Shown: in pieces, positions 1 through 6,542 of the stretch
Position numbering within the stretch: the first letter of the stretch is position 1
Layout of the letters: the number at the start of each line of letters is the position of its first letter
Assembly: GCA_964567785.1 (NCBI GenBank)
Contig: CAZMOK010000099.1
Coordinates: 1-7,872 of the forward strand
Direction: 5' to 3'
DNA length: 7,872 nt
From: CAZMOK01 sp964567785
GTDB taxonomy: Bacteria > Bacteroidota > Bacteroidia > Bacteroidales > JAGOPY01
Made by a program: the position numbers and the translations under genes
Notes under the pieces: generated by a model
What the model saw: only the letters and a program-made list of their open reading frames with translations
The model's database searches: none
What the model was told of the DNA's origin: nothing

Positions 1-2003
1 AGGGTCCTGTCAGGTACATTCCCTGCCATCGATTCCCAACTCTTGCCCCGGTCGGTGCTTTTCAGAAGATAAGGTTTGAAATCACCGAATTTGTGGTTGT
101 CGAGCGCCACATAGACCGTATTTTCATCGAAGAGGTCGGCTTTGATATCATTGACAAAGGCTGTTTCAGGCACCTCCGGCAGGTCACCAACCTCTATTTG
201 CGTCCAGTTTTCCCCGCCATCTCCGGTAACCTGGATGATCCCGTCGTCGGTACCGACGTAAAGCAAGCCTTCTTTCAAGGGTGATTCTGCAATCGAAGTT
301 ATAGTGTTGTAGGTCGACATGGCAACGAAATCCCAGGGAGCATCCCAGCTCTGGGTGCTACCCATAATGGGCAGTTCAATTCTTTCCTGGTCACGGGTCA
401 GGTCGCCCGAAACGGCTGTCCAGTTGTCTCCCCTGTTGTCAGAACGCCAGAGTCTCTGTGAGGCAAAATACAGTCTTGTGGGTGAATGGGGACTTACCAG
501 TATAGGTGAGTCCCAGTTGAACCTTTCATAACTTTCACCTTCACCGGGCTGTGGCTGGATCAGGAAGCTCTCCCCGGTGGTCATGTCGATCCTGTGAAGC
601 ACACCCTGTTGTGCCTCCCCGTATACGATGTTGGGGTTTCCGGGCTCTGTGGCGGGCTGGTGCCCGTCGGCCCAGAGTATAATGTTCCAGTGTTCATTGG
701 TTATGCCCTGCCGGTTATCCGTCTGTGACGGGCCTCCCTGTGTACCGTTGTCCTGGGTGCCACCGTATACATTGTAGAAGGGTTCCGCATCATCGAGCGC
801 CAGCTTGTAAAACTGGGTGAGCGGCAGATTGGCAACGAACCTCCAGTTCTCAGTATCATCGAATGATTCATACACACCGCCGTCAGTTCCTACCAGCAGG
901 TAATCCGGGTCATCGGGACGGAATGTCAGGGCATGGTTGTCGGAGTGTTTCATTACCTCTTTCATCCTGTAGAAGGTCTTACCACCGTCTTCCGACACCT
1001 GCATCCTGACATCGGCCAGGTAGATCTTATCGAAATTATGCGGGCAGGCATAGAGTTCCTGGTAATAATGAGGGCCTGTGCCGCCAGAAACGGTTTCCGA
1101 CATCTTTTTCCAGGATGAGCCCCGGTCTTCCGAGCGGTAAACCGCACCCGACCTTCGTTCAAGCTCTATGGCCGCATAAAGCACATCCGGATTTACGGGT
1201 GAAATGGCCAGGCCGATCTTTCCCATATTGGAGGAGGGCAGGCCTCTTTCCAGCTTTTCCCAGGTTTCGCCGCCATCAACCGACCTGTACAGGCCTGTTC
1301 CGGGGCCGCCGCCCATATATGCCGCCACGTTACGGTGTCGCTGCCAGGTAGCCGCATAGAGCCGGTCGGGGTCACGCGGATCGACGGCGATATCGGTAAC
1401 GCCTGTCCATTCGTCGTCACCCAGGGTTTTCTTCCAGGTCTTTCCGCCATCGGTTGATTTGTAGAGGCCCCGTTCATCACCTTTATTCCAGAGCGGGCCC
1501 TGGGCTGCCACCCAGATAATATCTGAGTTGGCAGGATGGACAATGATTTTTGAAATATGTTCCGATTCCTTCAGCCCCATGTTTTTCCAGGTGGATCCAC
1601 CGTCGTTGCTGCGGTAAATGCCGTCGCCATAGCCAACATGCCGGCCACCTACATTTTCACCTGTCCCTACCCAGACCGTGTGCGGGTTGTTTGAATCGAT
1701 GGCCAGGCATCCGATCGAATAGGAGGGCTGGTCATCAAAAATGGGTTTCCAGGTAACGCCCGAATTGACTGTCTTCCACACACCGCCTGATCCGGCAGCA
1801 ACATACCATATGCTATAGTCTTCAGGGTGAATAACGATATCGGCAATCCGGCCCGACATAAAAGCGGGGCCAATACTGCGCATTTTCAAGCCTGAGAAAG
1901 TGGACTCGGAAAGCAATTCCTTTTTTTCGTTGTCCTGTGCAGAAGCACCAATAGCGCTGAAAAAGATCAGTGCCATAAGAATTTTGATCGTATTCTTTTT
2001 CAT
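1..2003 (-). CDS. Secreted VPS10/sortilin-type BNR-repeat beta-propeller protein, C-terminus cut off by window edge
   Basis: Reading the minus strand from ATG at 2003 gives 667 uninterrupted codons, open to base 1. Residues 1-22 are a signal peptide (MKK, hydrophobic core, ASA before Q23), so the product is exported. Asp-box motifs (S/T-x-D-x-G-x-T/S-W) recur at residues 131-139, 182-190, 240-248, 290-298, 336-344 (ending in F), 520-528, 592-600 and 648-656, each marking a propeller blade. A GGTQDNGTQGGPS segment near 414-426 is typical of the Bacteroidota proteins annotated as VPS10-domain or 'glycosyl hydrolase' BNR proteins, which are usually about 1,000 residues or more; perhaps a third is missing. 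No catalytic residues of a glycosidase can be identified, so that common label is not supported. Its substrate or partner is unknown. It is transcribed away from the 2292 gene, with a promoter-like element at 2028-2035. Family assignment is firm; function is not. Confidence 0.9.
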   Translation of the reverse strand, partial: MKKNTIKILMALIFFSAIGASAQDNEKKELLSESTFSGLKMRSIGPAFMSGRIADIVIHPEDYSIWYVAAGSGGVWKTVNSGVTWKPIFDDQPSYSIGCLAIDSNNPHTVWVGTGENVGGRHVGYGDGIYRSNDGGSTWKNMGLKESEHISKIIVHPANSDIIWVAAQGPLWNKGDERGLYKSTDGGKTWKKTLGDDEWTGVTDIAVDPRDPDRLYAATWQRHRNVAAYMGGGPGTGLYRSVDGGETWEKLERGLPSSNMGKIGLAISPVNPDVLYAAIELERRSGAVYRSEDRGSSWKKMSETVSGGTGPHYYQELYACPHNFDKIYLADVRMQVSEDGGKTFYRMKEVMKHSDNHALTFRPDDPDYLLVGTDGGVYESFDDTENWRFVANLPLTQFYKLALDDAEPFYNVYGGTQDNGTQGGPSQTDNRQGITNEHWNIILWADGHQPATEPGNPNIVYGEAQQGVLHRIDMTTGESFLIQPQPGEGESYERFNWDSPILVSPHSPTRLYFASQRLWRSDNRGDNWTAVSGDLTRDQERIELPIMGSTQSWDAPWDFVAMSTYNTITSIAESPLKEGLLYVGTDDGIIQVTGDGGENWTQIEVGDLPEVPETAFVNDIKADLFDENTVYVALDNHKFGDFKPYLLKSTDRGKSWESMAGNVPDRT

Positions 2004-2027
2004 TACAGTTTCATTTTTTAAGCCTAC

Positions 2028-2035
2028 CAAAGCTA
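2028..2035 (-). promoter_or_regulatory. Bacteroidota-type -7 element (TAGCTTTG) for the VPS10-like gene
   Basis: On the minus strand the sequence TAGCTTTG fits the Bacteroidota primary sigma -7 consensus TAnnTTTG exactly. A TTC trinucleotide lies 18 nt upstream, where TTG would be expected, so the -33 element is one base off. The element ends 24 nt before the ATG at 2003, giving a leader of roughly 20 nt. The match is seen directly; promoter activity is inferred. Confidence 0.5.
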
Positions 2036-2073
2036 ATAAATTGATATAAACTTGAATAGGTGTTGCTAATAGT

Positions 2074-2098
2074 CCCCCTTTGAAGGGGATTCAGGGGG
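2074..2098. repeat. G/C-run inverted repeat (CCCCCTTTGAAGGGG plus a second GGGGG)
   Basis: CCCCTT at 2075-2080 and AAGGGG at 2083-2088 form a 6-bp inverted repeat separated by TG. A second G-run at 2094-2098 can pair with the same C-run instead, so two mutually exclusive stems are possible. The G/C runs stand out in an AT-rich intergenic region between two divergent start codons. Elements of this look occur as dispersed intergenic repeats in several bacterial groups. It could alternatively be a regulatory stem in a leader transcript. The structure is visible; the role is unknown. Confidence 0.5.
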
Positions 2099-2113
2099 AT
2101 GTTATTATTTTTC

Positions 2114-2149
2114 ATTGCCACTATTGTCTCAATTGTCTTTATTGTCAAC
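2114..2149. repeat. Four tandem 9-bp units, ATTGYC followed by three variable bases
   Basis: ATTGCC at 2114 and ATTGTC at 2123, 2132 and 2141 are spaced at exactly 9 bp; the three bases between them vary (ACT, TCA, TTT, AAC). A conserved hexamer with free spacers at constant period could be an operator array or the remnant of a dispersed repeat. It lies just beyond the G/C-run inverted repeat and about 140 bp before the 2292 gene. Confidence 0.5.
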
Positions 2150-2239
2150 AATACGGTTAAAGTAATTTTTAATCAAAGGAGTGGGGAAAACAGCTTTTAA
2201 AACGTAACAAGAAGCTATGGATCAACGTACAAGATCTTT

Positions 2240-2252
2240 TAATCTTAGATTA
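2240..2252. promoter_or_regulatory. AT-rich dyad TAATCT-T-AGATTA upstream of the secreted-protein gene
   Basis: A perfect 6-bp inverted repeat around a central T at 2246 is flanked on the outside by TTT (2237-2239) and by an A-run (from 2254), so the symmetry extends further with one mismatch. It lies 40 bp before the ATG at 2292. It could be a regulator site overlapping the promoter, but no clear TAnnTTTG element is seen for this gene, and such dyads arise readily in AT-rich DNA. Confidence 0.25.
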
Positions 2253-2291
2253 TAAAAAGGTTTATTAGCCACGAATCAAAATTAACCCATC

Positions 2292-3107
2292 ATGAAAAAA
2301 CTGCTCATTCTCAGCCTTACCCTTGTACTATTTTCACCGGTCAACCTGGCAGGACAGCAATCTGACCTGTTTATCGGACCACTGGAGCCACCTGAAGAAA
2401 CAGAGGGATCCATTGCGGGTCGTGATGCATTGCTCTATGACCAGTTAAGTTTCGGATTGCTTTCTTACATTAACCAGGTATTTCTCGCTTCACCCGGAGG
2501 CACGGCCCTTGCCCAGTGTGCCGATGATTTTGAAATCCCCGAAGGCGATATATGGGATATATCAGCTTTTCGTGCCTACCTGCTTTTGAACGGAAACCCC
2601 CAGTTCATCAATGTATATATTTATGAAGATCTTGAAGCGATGCCCGGGATCAGTATGCCGGGGGCGCTGCTTCAATCATACATCAACCTGACCGACTATG
2701 AATTGACAACGATCGGCCCGCCTGCCGACGAACTTGTGAGCTATGATGTAAAAGTCAATCTTCCCGGCGCACTTGAACTGCCGGAAGGCAGGTACTGGGT
2801 TAGTGTTGTCCCGGCTTTTTTCGGGATTTTCGACGGGGCGTGGATCGAAAGCCTCGGCCAGCCGTTGCGCGACCTTTCAAACCCCTATCATGTCCAGGAC
2901 CCGACAGGGTTTATTGCTCCGTTCCTGACCTGGACCCCGGCAACAATTTTTGCCCCTGCGTTTTCTTCATATAACCTGAGCTTTGGGGTGGAAGGAACTG
3001 TTCAGGATGAGCCTGTTGCGGCAGAGATCCCTCTGGGCGACTGGGCTGTATTGATCGCTATTTTGATGATCGCCGGCCTGTTGATATTCAGGAAGGTCGA
3101 GATTTAG
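2292..3107 (+). CDS. Secreted beta-sandwich-like protein with C-terminal IPLGDWA sorting-type tail
   Basis: This 271-residue protein begins with a signal peptide (MKK, hydrophobic core, then LAGQQ near residues 19-23). The middle, about residues 50-235, has the pattern of a secreted adhesin or anchor-type domain: CADDFEIPEGDIWDI at 76-90, then INVYIYEDLEAMPG at 106-119, and LELPEGRYWVSVVPAFFG at 161-178. The C-terminus is tripartite: IPLGDWA at 246-252, a hydrophobic helix to about 265, and RKVE at 267-270. This resembles the IPTL/PEP-CTERM-type signals processed by exosortase-like enzymes, though it is not a clean match to the IPTLxxW form. The likely fate is export and membrane anchoring or processing with surface display. 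No catalytic motif is visible. No Shine-Dalgarno is seen before the ATG; the upstream bases are A-rich, as is usual in Bacteroidota. It is divergent from the VPS10-like gene and has no same-strand operon partner close enough to link it. Precise function is unknown. Confidence 0.85.
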   Translation: MKKLLILSLTLVLFSPVNLAGQQSDLFIGPLEPPEETEGSIAGRDALLYDQLSFGLLSYINQVFLASPGGTALAQCADDFEIPEGDIWDISAFRAYLLLNGNPQFINVYIYEDLEAMPGISMPGALLQSYINLTDYELTTIGPPADELVSYDVKVNLPGALELPEGRYWVSVVPAFFGIFDGAWIESLGQPLRDLSNPYHVQDPTGFIAPFLTWTPATIFAPAFSSYNLSFGVEGTVQDEPVAAEIPLGDWAVLIAILMIAGLLIFRKVEI

Positions 3108-3198
3108 AAAGGCTGTTTGCTGATAATTTATTGACTTTTCCAGTATTCGTTTCTTAACCAAAATCCTTATCTTGCAGAGGCATTCCTAAAGTTTAAGG

Positions 3199-4203
3199 AT
3201 GATTGCACTTCTGGTTTCCAAATCATTAAGGATCTTTCTGGTTGCACTGCTGATGGTCTTTTCCGGCTGTGCCAACATGAAAGTATTAAAACCCTATGTG
3301 CCGGCATCTAACCTGAATGCAAAAGCAGAATGGCCCCCTCATAAAGTGAAGGTTGAATGGTGGTATGCTTCCGGCTACCTGGAGGACGCAAAGGATAATC
3401 TGTACTTCTACCAGTTCACTATCTTTCACGGTGTCAGGTTTGGCATAGAGGGCTTTATCACCCATGTGGCTGTGTCTGACTATTCTGAAGGCAAAAGATA
3501 CTTTTCTGACCAGGACCATTTCAAAAACAAGACTTACAGTTTTAATCAAAGAATGATAAACTGCAGTGACAACATCCTGATCCTTGGTGACAGCAGGATC
3601 TATATTTCCGCAAAAGCGGATGATTTCAGTTATAACCTCGAACTGGAAGCAGGTGATCCGGCAGTCTGGCACGGGGAAGATGGCATTGTTTCGATGGGAC
3701 ACCCGGGAGACCCGAAAGAGAACAGTTTCTATTATTCTTATCCGGCAATGCTTACAGAGGGGAGGCTTGTTTTAGGCAAAGAACGAAAGGAGGTAGAGGT
3801 AACCGGAACAACCTGGTTCGACAGGCAATGGGGTAATTTTAAGAACACAACCTGGAACTGGTTCTCGCTCAGGTTTGATGATGGCGATAATGTAATGTTA
3901 TTCCATTTTCCGGATACGGACCATAAAGAAGGCACTTTTATAAATGAAGACAACCAGCCTGAATACTTCTCTGATTTCAGTTTATCGGCAGACTCCTCCC
4001 TCACTCTCGGGAAATCAGAGATCGGGCTTGTGTGGGACTTCGAAATCCCTTTCAAAGAAGGCAAATACAGGATCGAGCCGCTGGGCGATAACGACCTTAA
4101 CGAATCACGGCTGGGGATCACCTACTGGGAAGGGTTGTTTCAATTACTTAATTCAAAAGGAGAAAGAGTTGGATACTGCGTGGCGGAGATCAGCAGACGG
4201 TAG
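3199..4203 (+). CDS. CrtC/AttH-type lipocalin-like lipoprotein
   Basis: The product has 334 residues with a lipoprotein signal: a hydrophobic segment at 10-22 ends in FSGC, placing the lipidated cysteine at C24. Family landmarks appear in order: KVEWWYASGYL (51-61), the SYPAMLTEGRLVL region (180-192), VTGTTWFDRQWGN (201-213) with the conserved acidic residue D208, NWFSLRFDDGDNVMLF (220-235), and TYWEGLF (308-314) followed by GERVGYCVAEI near the end. These are marks of the hydroxyneurosporene-synthase (CrtC)/AttH superfamily, two lipocalin-like barrels. CrtC hydrates carotenoids; AttH accompanies an ABC transporter of the LolCDE type. Neither carotenoid nor transporter genes are in this window, so the ligand is open. 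An in-frame TAA at 3187-3189 makes ATG 3199 the first possible start. A TATCTTGCA sequence at 3168-3176 is only a weak -7 match. A heptamer array begins 3 nt after the TAG stop. Confidence 0.87.
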   Translation: MIALLVSKSLRIFLVALLMVFSGCANMKVLKPYVPASNLNAKAEWPPHKVKVEWWYASGYLEDAKDNLYFYQFTIFHGVRFGIEGFITHVAVSDYSEGKRYFSDQDHFKNKTYSFNQRMINCSDNILILGDSRIYISAKADDFSYNLELEAGDPAVWHGEDGIVSMGHPGDPKENSFYYSYPAMLTEGRLVLGKERKEVEVTGTTWFDRQWGNFKNTTWNWFSLRFDDGDNVMLFHFPDTDHKEGTFINEDNQPEYFSDFSLSADSSLTLGKSEIGLVWDFEIPFKEGKYRIEPLGDNDLNESRLGITYWEGLFQLLNSKGERVGYCVAEISRR

Positions 4204-4206
4204 AAA

Positions 4207-4247
4207 TTTACGGTTTACGGTTTACATTTTACAATTTACAAAGGAGG
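4207..4247 (+). repeat. TTTACNN heptamer array, copy 1
   Basis: Five units at exact 7-bp period: TTTACGG (4207), TTTACGG (4214), TTTACAT (4221), TTTACAA (4228) and TTTACAA (4235), closed by AGGAGG at 4242-4247. It starts 3 nt after the TAG stop of the lipoprotein gene, on that gene's sense strand. There is no terminator-like hairpin within it. The same unit order recurs at 4290 (plus) and 6756 (minus). Confidence 0.9.
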
Positions 4248-4289
4248 GAGTGAGTGCAGGAGGGTTGGTTTCTCTTTGAATCCATGGAA

Positions 4290-4330
4290 TTTACGGTTTA
4301 CGGCTTACATTTTACAATTTACAAAGGAGG
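4290..4330 (+). repeat. TTTACNN heptamer array, copy 2
   Basis: Same order as copy 1 with a single change: TTTACGG, TTTACGG, CTTACAT, TTTACAA, TTTACAA, then AGGAGG at 4325-4330. It lies 83 bp downstream of copy 1; even the two bases before the array (AA) match. TTACATTT at 4305-4312 can pair with AAATGTAA at 4331-4338 as an 8-bp stem whose 18-nt loop contains the AGGAGG. An ATG directly followed by TAA (4333-4338) sits 2 nt after AGGAGG, so no peptide is encoded. Confidence 0.9.
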
Positions 4331-4446
4331 AAATGTAAAGATCTGACTATTAAATTCTTATCTATCGTTCTAATTAAATGTTGAAAAAATCTTAAGTCGA
4401 ACAAGGTATTTTTATCCTGTCCGGCTATTAATACATAAAATTAATA

Positions 4447-4812
4447 ATGGATAGGATCGATATTGAAAACAGATTGATTGATATATCTGTCAAGGTTATT
4501 GAATTATTCAGAGCTAGTCAAAATCTGGAAGACTATTTTCATCTTATAAAACAAGTTAGAAGGTCAAGTTCATCCTCGGCACTCAATTATGGAGAGGCAC
4601 AAAGCGCTGAATCAAGGAATGATTTTATACACAAAATCAGTATTGTACTGAAAGAACTTCGGGAAACCCAAATAAATCTTAAAATATTAAAAAGATCTAA
4701 AATATATACTGACAGGTATAAAATGGATGAAGTTCTAAAGGAAGTGACACAAATGGTTGCAATTTTCCAAAAATCAGTAAATTCAGCTAAAAAGAACAAT
4801 AAAAAGCCCTGA
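4447..4812 (+). CDS. Four-helix-bundle protein, 23S rRNA intervening-sequence protein (IVP/S23) family
   Basis: A 121-residue, helix-rich, basic-tailed protein. The central pattern, VRRSSSSSALNYGEAQSAES (57-76) followed by NDFIHKISIVLKELRETQ at about 78-95, matches the family hallmark (RRS..s...N..E....s..dF...l.ia..sl.Et). Family members are known from insertions in 23S rRNA helices, but many, like this one, lie outside rRNA operons and have no established role; the fold suggests nucleic-acid or protein binding. The length fits the family. The gene is visibly more AT-rich than its neighbours and stands alone between inverted heptamer arrays (copy 2 upstream, copy 3 downstream in opposite orientation), which suggests separate acquisition. 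A TATTTTTA at 4407-4414 is a near match to TAnnTTTG, with a TTG at 4381 at rather long spacing (23 nt). Confidence 0.85.
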   Translation: MDRIDIENRLIDISVKVIELFRASQNLEDYFHLIKQVRRSSSSSALNYGEAQSAESRNDFIHKISIVLKELRETQINLKILKRSKIYTDRYKMDEVLKEVTQMVAIFQKSVNSAKKNNKKP

Positions 4813-4837
4813 TCACTAACAATTAAAGGAAATATTA

Positions 4838-4857
4838 CTGCTATTACTGTAAAGCAG
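4838..4857. terminator. Possible bidirectional hairpin between convergent genes
   Basis: CTGCT at 4838-4842 pairs with AGCAG at 4853-4857. Allowing one bulged A (4843), TTA/TAA extends the stem to 8 bp around a CTG loop. It lies between the convergent IVP-family and UbiA genes, where a shared terminator would be expected, but no T-run follows on either strand, so the call is weak. Confidence 0.3.
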
Positions 4858-4901
4858 ACCTATAAACAGACAGATGAGATGTAGTATCATTATTGGTGCG
4901 A

Positions 4902-4935
4902 CCTACTTCGGAAATTGTAAATTGTAAACTGTAAA
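4902..4935 (-). repeat. TTTACNN heptamer array, copy 3 (diverged)
   Basis: On the minus strand the units are TTTACAG (4929-4935), TTTACAA (4922-4928), TTTACAA (4915-4921) and a mutated TTTCCGA (4908-4914), closed by AGTAGG (4902-4907). It has one unit fewer than the other copies. It starts 2 nt after the TAA stop of the UbiA gene, in that gene's sense orientation. Confidence 0.8.
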
Positions 4936-4937
4936 TT

Positions 4938-5828
4938 TTAAATTAAATAGCCGCCAACAATCATCAGCCCCATGATGGTTGTAAGGCCGATGGCCATTCC
5001 CATGGCGGGAGTGTAGTTGGAAGTATCGCGGTATTTGTTTGTCTTGACAATAACCCCTGTGGCAAGAGGGATGGTGGCCAGTGAGATCAGCGTCCAGGTG
5101 GGCATGAAGCCAAGAATGACACCTGCTGCAATGGAAAGGTAGGCCAATATGGTACCGATTATGATCAGCCTTACGGCAAATGCCTGACCGAAACGGACCG
5201 GAATGCATCTCTTGCCGTTCTTCACATCATCTTCATAATCAAACGTATTACTTACAATCCCTACATTCATGGTGAAAATACCGAGCGGCAGGGAAGCAAA
5301 GACCGGCTCCCAGGTTATGGTCCCTGTAAGCACGTAATAAACACCCACAACGATCATCGGGCCGAAGGCGAAGAAAAGGGCCGTTTCGCCCAGTCCGCGG
5401 TAGTTCAGCCGCACCGGGGGCGAGGTGTAAAAAAGTACAATGAATGTCCCTGCCAGCATGAGATAAAGCACAGGCATACCTATCTCGAACAGCAGGTAAA
5501 CACCAATACCTGCGGCGATGGCAAGACAGATGATGGTGGCTATGAGCACCTGCCTTAGCGTGACCTTGCCGCTGATCAGCGGACTGTCGTGAAATTGCTG
5601 TTCTTTGTTTCCAAGGTTCCCGTTGATATAATCGAAGTAGTCATCCACGAAGTCGCCGGCACTGTGTGCCATAACGATCCCTACGGTTGCGAGTATGAAG
5701 ATAGTCCAGTCGAAAAAGCCGTTATAATAGGCAATGATCCCGCCAAGCACGGCAGGGATGAAGCTCACGATCAGGAACGGCGCCCTGGCAGCCTTGAACC
5801 AGACTGATATGGTTTCCTTTACTGTCAT
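4938..5828 (-). CDS. UbiA-family polyprenyltransferase, MenA-like
   Basis: A 296-residue integral membrane protein with eight or nine predicted helices. UbiA enzymes transfer a polyprenyl chain from its diphosphate to an aromatic acceptor in the membrane. The first aspartate-rich motif is GDFVDDYFDYINGN (58-71); aspartates D62, D63 and D66 are present, but the asparagine usual at the head of the motif is replaced. The second motif is NTFDYEDDVKNGKR (194-207), with D197, D201 and the GKR diphosphate-binding turn intact. YTSPPVRLNYRGLGE (134-148) is the MenA-type signature, so 1,4-dihydroxy-2-naphthoate prenylation in menaquinone synthesis is the best guess; no other men genes are in view, so no symbol is assigned. 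The ATG at 5828 lies 12 bp after the stop of an upstream UbiA paralogue, implying one transcript. No Shine-Dalgarno is seen. A heptamer array begins 2 nt after its TAA. Confidence 0.88.
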   Translation of the reverse strand: MTVKETISVWFKAARAPFLIVSFIPAVLGGIIAYYNGFFDWTIFILATVGIVMAHSAGDFVDDYFDYINGNLGNKEQQFHDSPLISGKVTLRQVLIATIICLAIAAGIGVYLLFEIGMPVLYLMLAGTFIVLFYTSPPVRLNYRGLGETALFFAFGPMIVVGVYYVLTGTITWEPVFASLPLGIFTMNVGIVSNTFDYEDDVKNGKRCIPVRFGQAFAVRLIIIGTILAYLSIAAGVILGFMPTWTLISLATIPLATGVIVKTNKYRDTSNYTPAMGMAIGLTTIMGLMIVGGYLI

Positions 5829-5840
5829 TGTAAGTTATTG

Positions 5841-6542
5841 TTAGATCAGATATCCAATTCCAATTAATATTCCTGTGAAGAGGAGGGCGAAAATAGAACG
5901 CACCACCGCCCAGAGGTAGTCCTGCATTTTACTGCTCTGTTTCCTGATAACCTGCAAAACGCTTAACGCAAAAGGCAGGGTAAGCAATCCGGCCAATGTC
6001 CATACCGGCATGATGCCTGTTGCTACCAGGGCGATAAGACTGAGGTAAGCTAAAACCGTAAGGTAAATGATCACTTTCCTGTTCAGGTTGACCACAACCT
6101 GGGTGTCGCCTTCCTGCTTCACATCAAACTTAGCCCCTTTCAGGTATGCCACTATGGTTACCAGGGATGCTACCGGTAGTGAAACCAGTAACGGGAGGTA
6201 GCTGAGTTCACCCGTCATTACAAAGTACATCCCCAGCATACTGAGCGGGCCGAAAGTAACGAACACAACAGGCTCTTTGAGTCCCCGGAGCATAAGCGGA
6301 GTGAAGAAAATTGCCACCAGGCCGCCGGCAAGAGCAAGCAGCAATACGGTGTACCCATATAGGGTGAAAAAATAATATCCTATGGCCAGGTCGATCAACA
6401 GGCAGGCGATCCCTGCGATTAGTGTCCCGTGCTTTTCTGGTAGTGCACTCGTAAAAAAGGGCTTCCACCCGGAAAATATCTTTGTGTGCGAGTCGCGCGG
6501 ATCGGTATGGCGGTGGGTGAAGTAGTAATAAAGATAATCACC
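5841..6542 (-). CDS. Diverged UbiA-like membrane protein, N-terminus lost in assembly gap
   Basis: An open frame runs from the TAA at 5841-5843 back to the N-run with no start, giving 233 visible C-terminal residues. It is clearly homologous to the UbiA gene just downstream: FTPLMLRGLKEPVVFVTFGP aligns with its YTSPPVRLNYRGLGE region, IMPVWTLAGLLTLPFA aligns with FMPTWTLISLATIPLA, and both end in GYLI. The catalytic motifs are eroded. The first reads GDYLYYYFTHRHTDPRDSH where the partner has DDYFDYING, so the last aspartate becomes Tyr. The second reads AKFDVKQEGD, losing the asparagine and the GKR turn and leaving at best DxxxE. It therefore looks like a non-catalytic or altered-specificity paralogue, perhaps a partner subunit. 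A TTG at 6398 could serve as a start, but homology continues upstream of it, so an internal start is unlikely. Confidence 0.8.
   Translation of the reverse strand, partial: GDYLYYYFTHRHTDPRDSHTKIFSGWKPFFTSALPEKHGTLIAGIACLLIDLAIGYYFFTLYGYTVLLLALAGGLVAIFFTPLMLRGLKEPVVFVTFGPLSMLGMYFVMTGELSYLPLLVSLPVASLVTIVAYLKGAKFDVKQEGDTQVVVNLNRKVIIYLTVLAYLSLIALVATGIMPVWTLAGLLTLPFALSVLQVIRKQSSKMQDYLWAVVRSIFALLFTGILIGIGYLI

Noticed and set aside
93..1756. Several plus-strand open frames of 60-80 codons over the left part of the window
   Set aside because: They are antisense to a continuous 667-codon propeller gene with regular Asp boxes; none shows a recognisable protein pattern.
2152..2181. Possible degenerate fifth heptamer array (TACGGTT at 2152-2158 and CAAAGGAG at 2174-2181)
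   Set aside because: Only two short matches remain, spacing differs and no 7-bp periodicity is left; chance cannot be excluded.
4207..4330. CRISPR-like repeat and spacer arrangement
   Set aside because: Two arrays 83 bp apart with internal 7-bp periodicity do not form a repeat-spacer series, and no cas gene is present.
4325..4335. AGGAGG as a ribosome binding site for a downstream gene
   Set aside because: The nearby ATG is followed directly by TAA, and the next real gene starts more than 100 bp away at 4447.
4447..4812. IVP-family gene as evidence of a 23S rRNA insertion
   Set aside because: No rRNA-like sequence surrounds it; protein-coding genes lie on both sides.
4903..5208. A 101-codon minus-strand frame overlapping the 3' end of the UbiA gene
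   Set aside because: It is a shadow frame of UbiA and ends by translating the heptamer array; the UbiA frame carries the conserved motifs.
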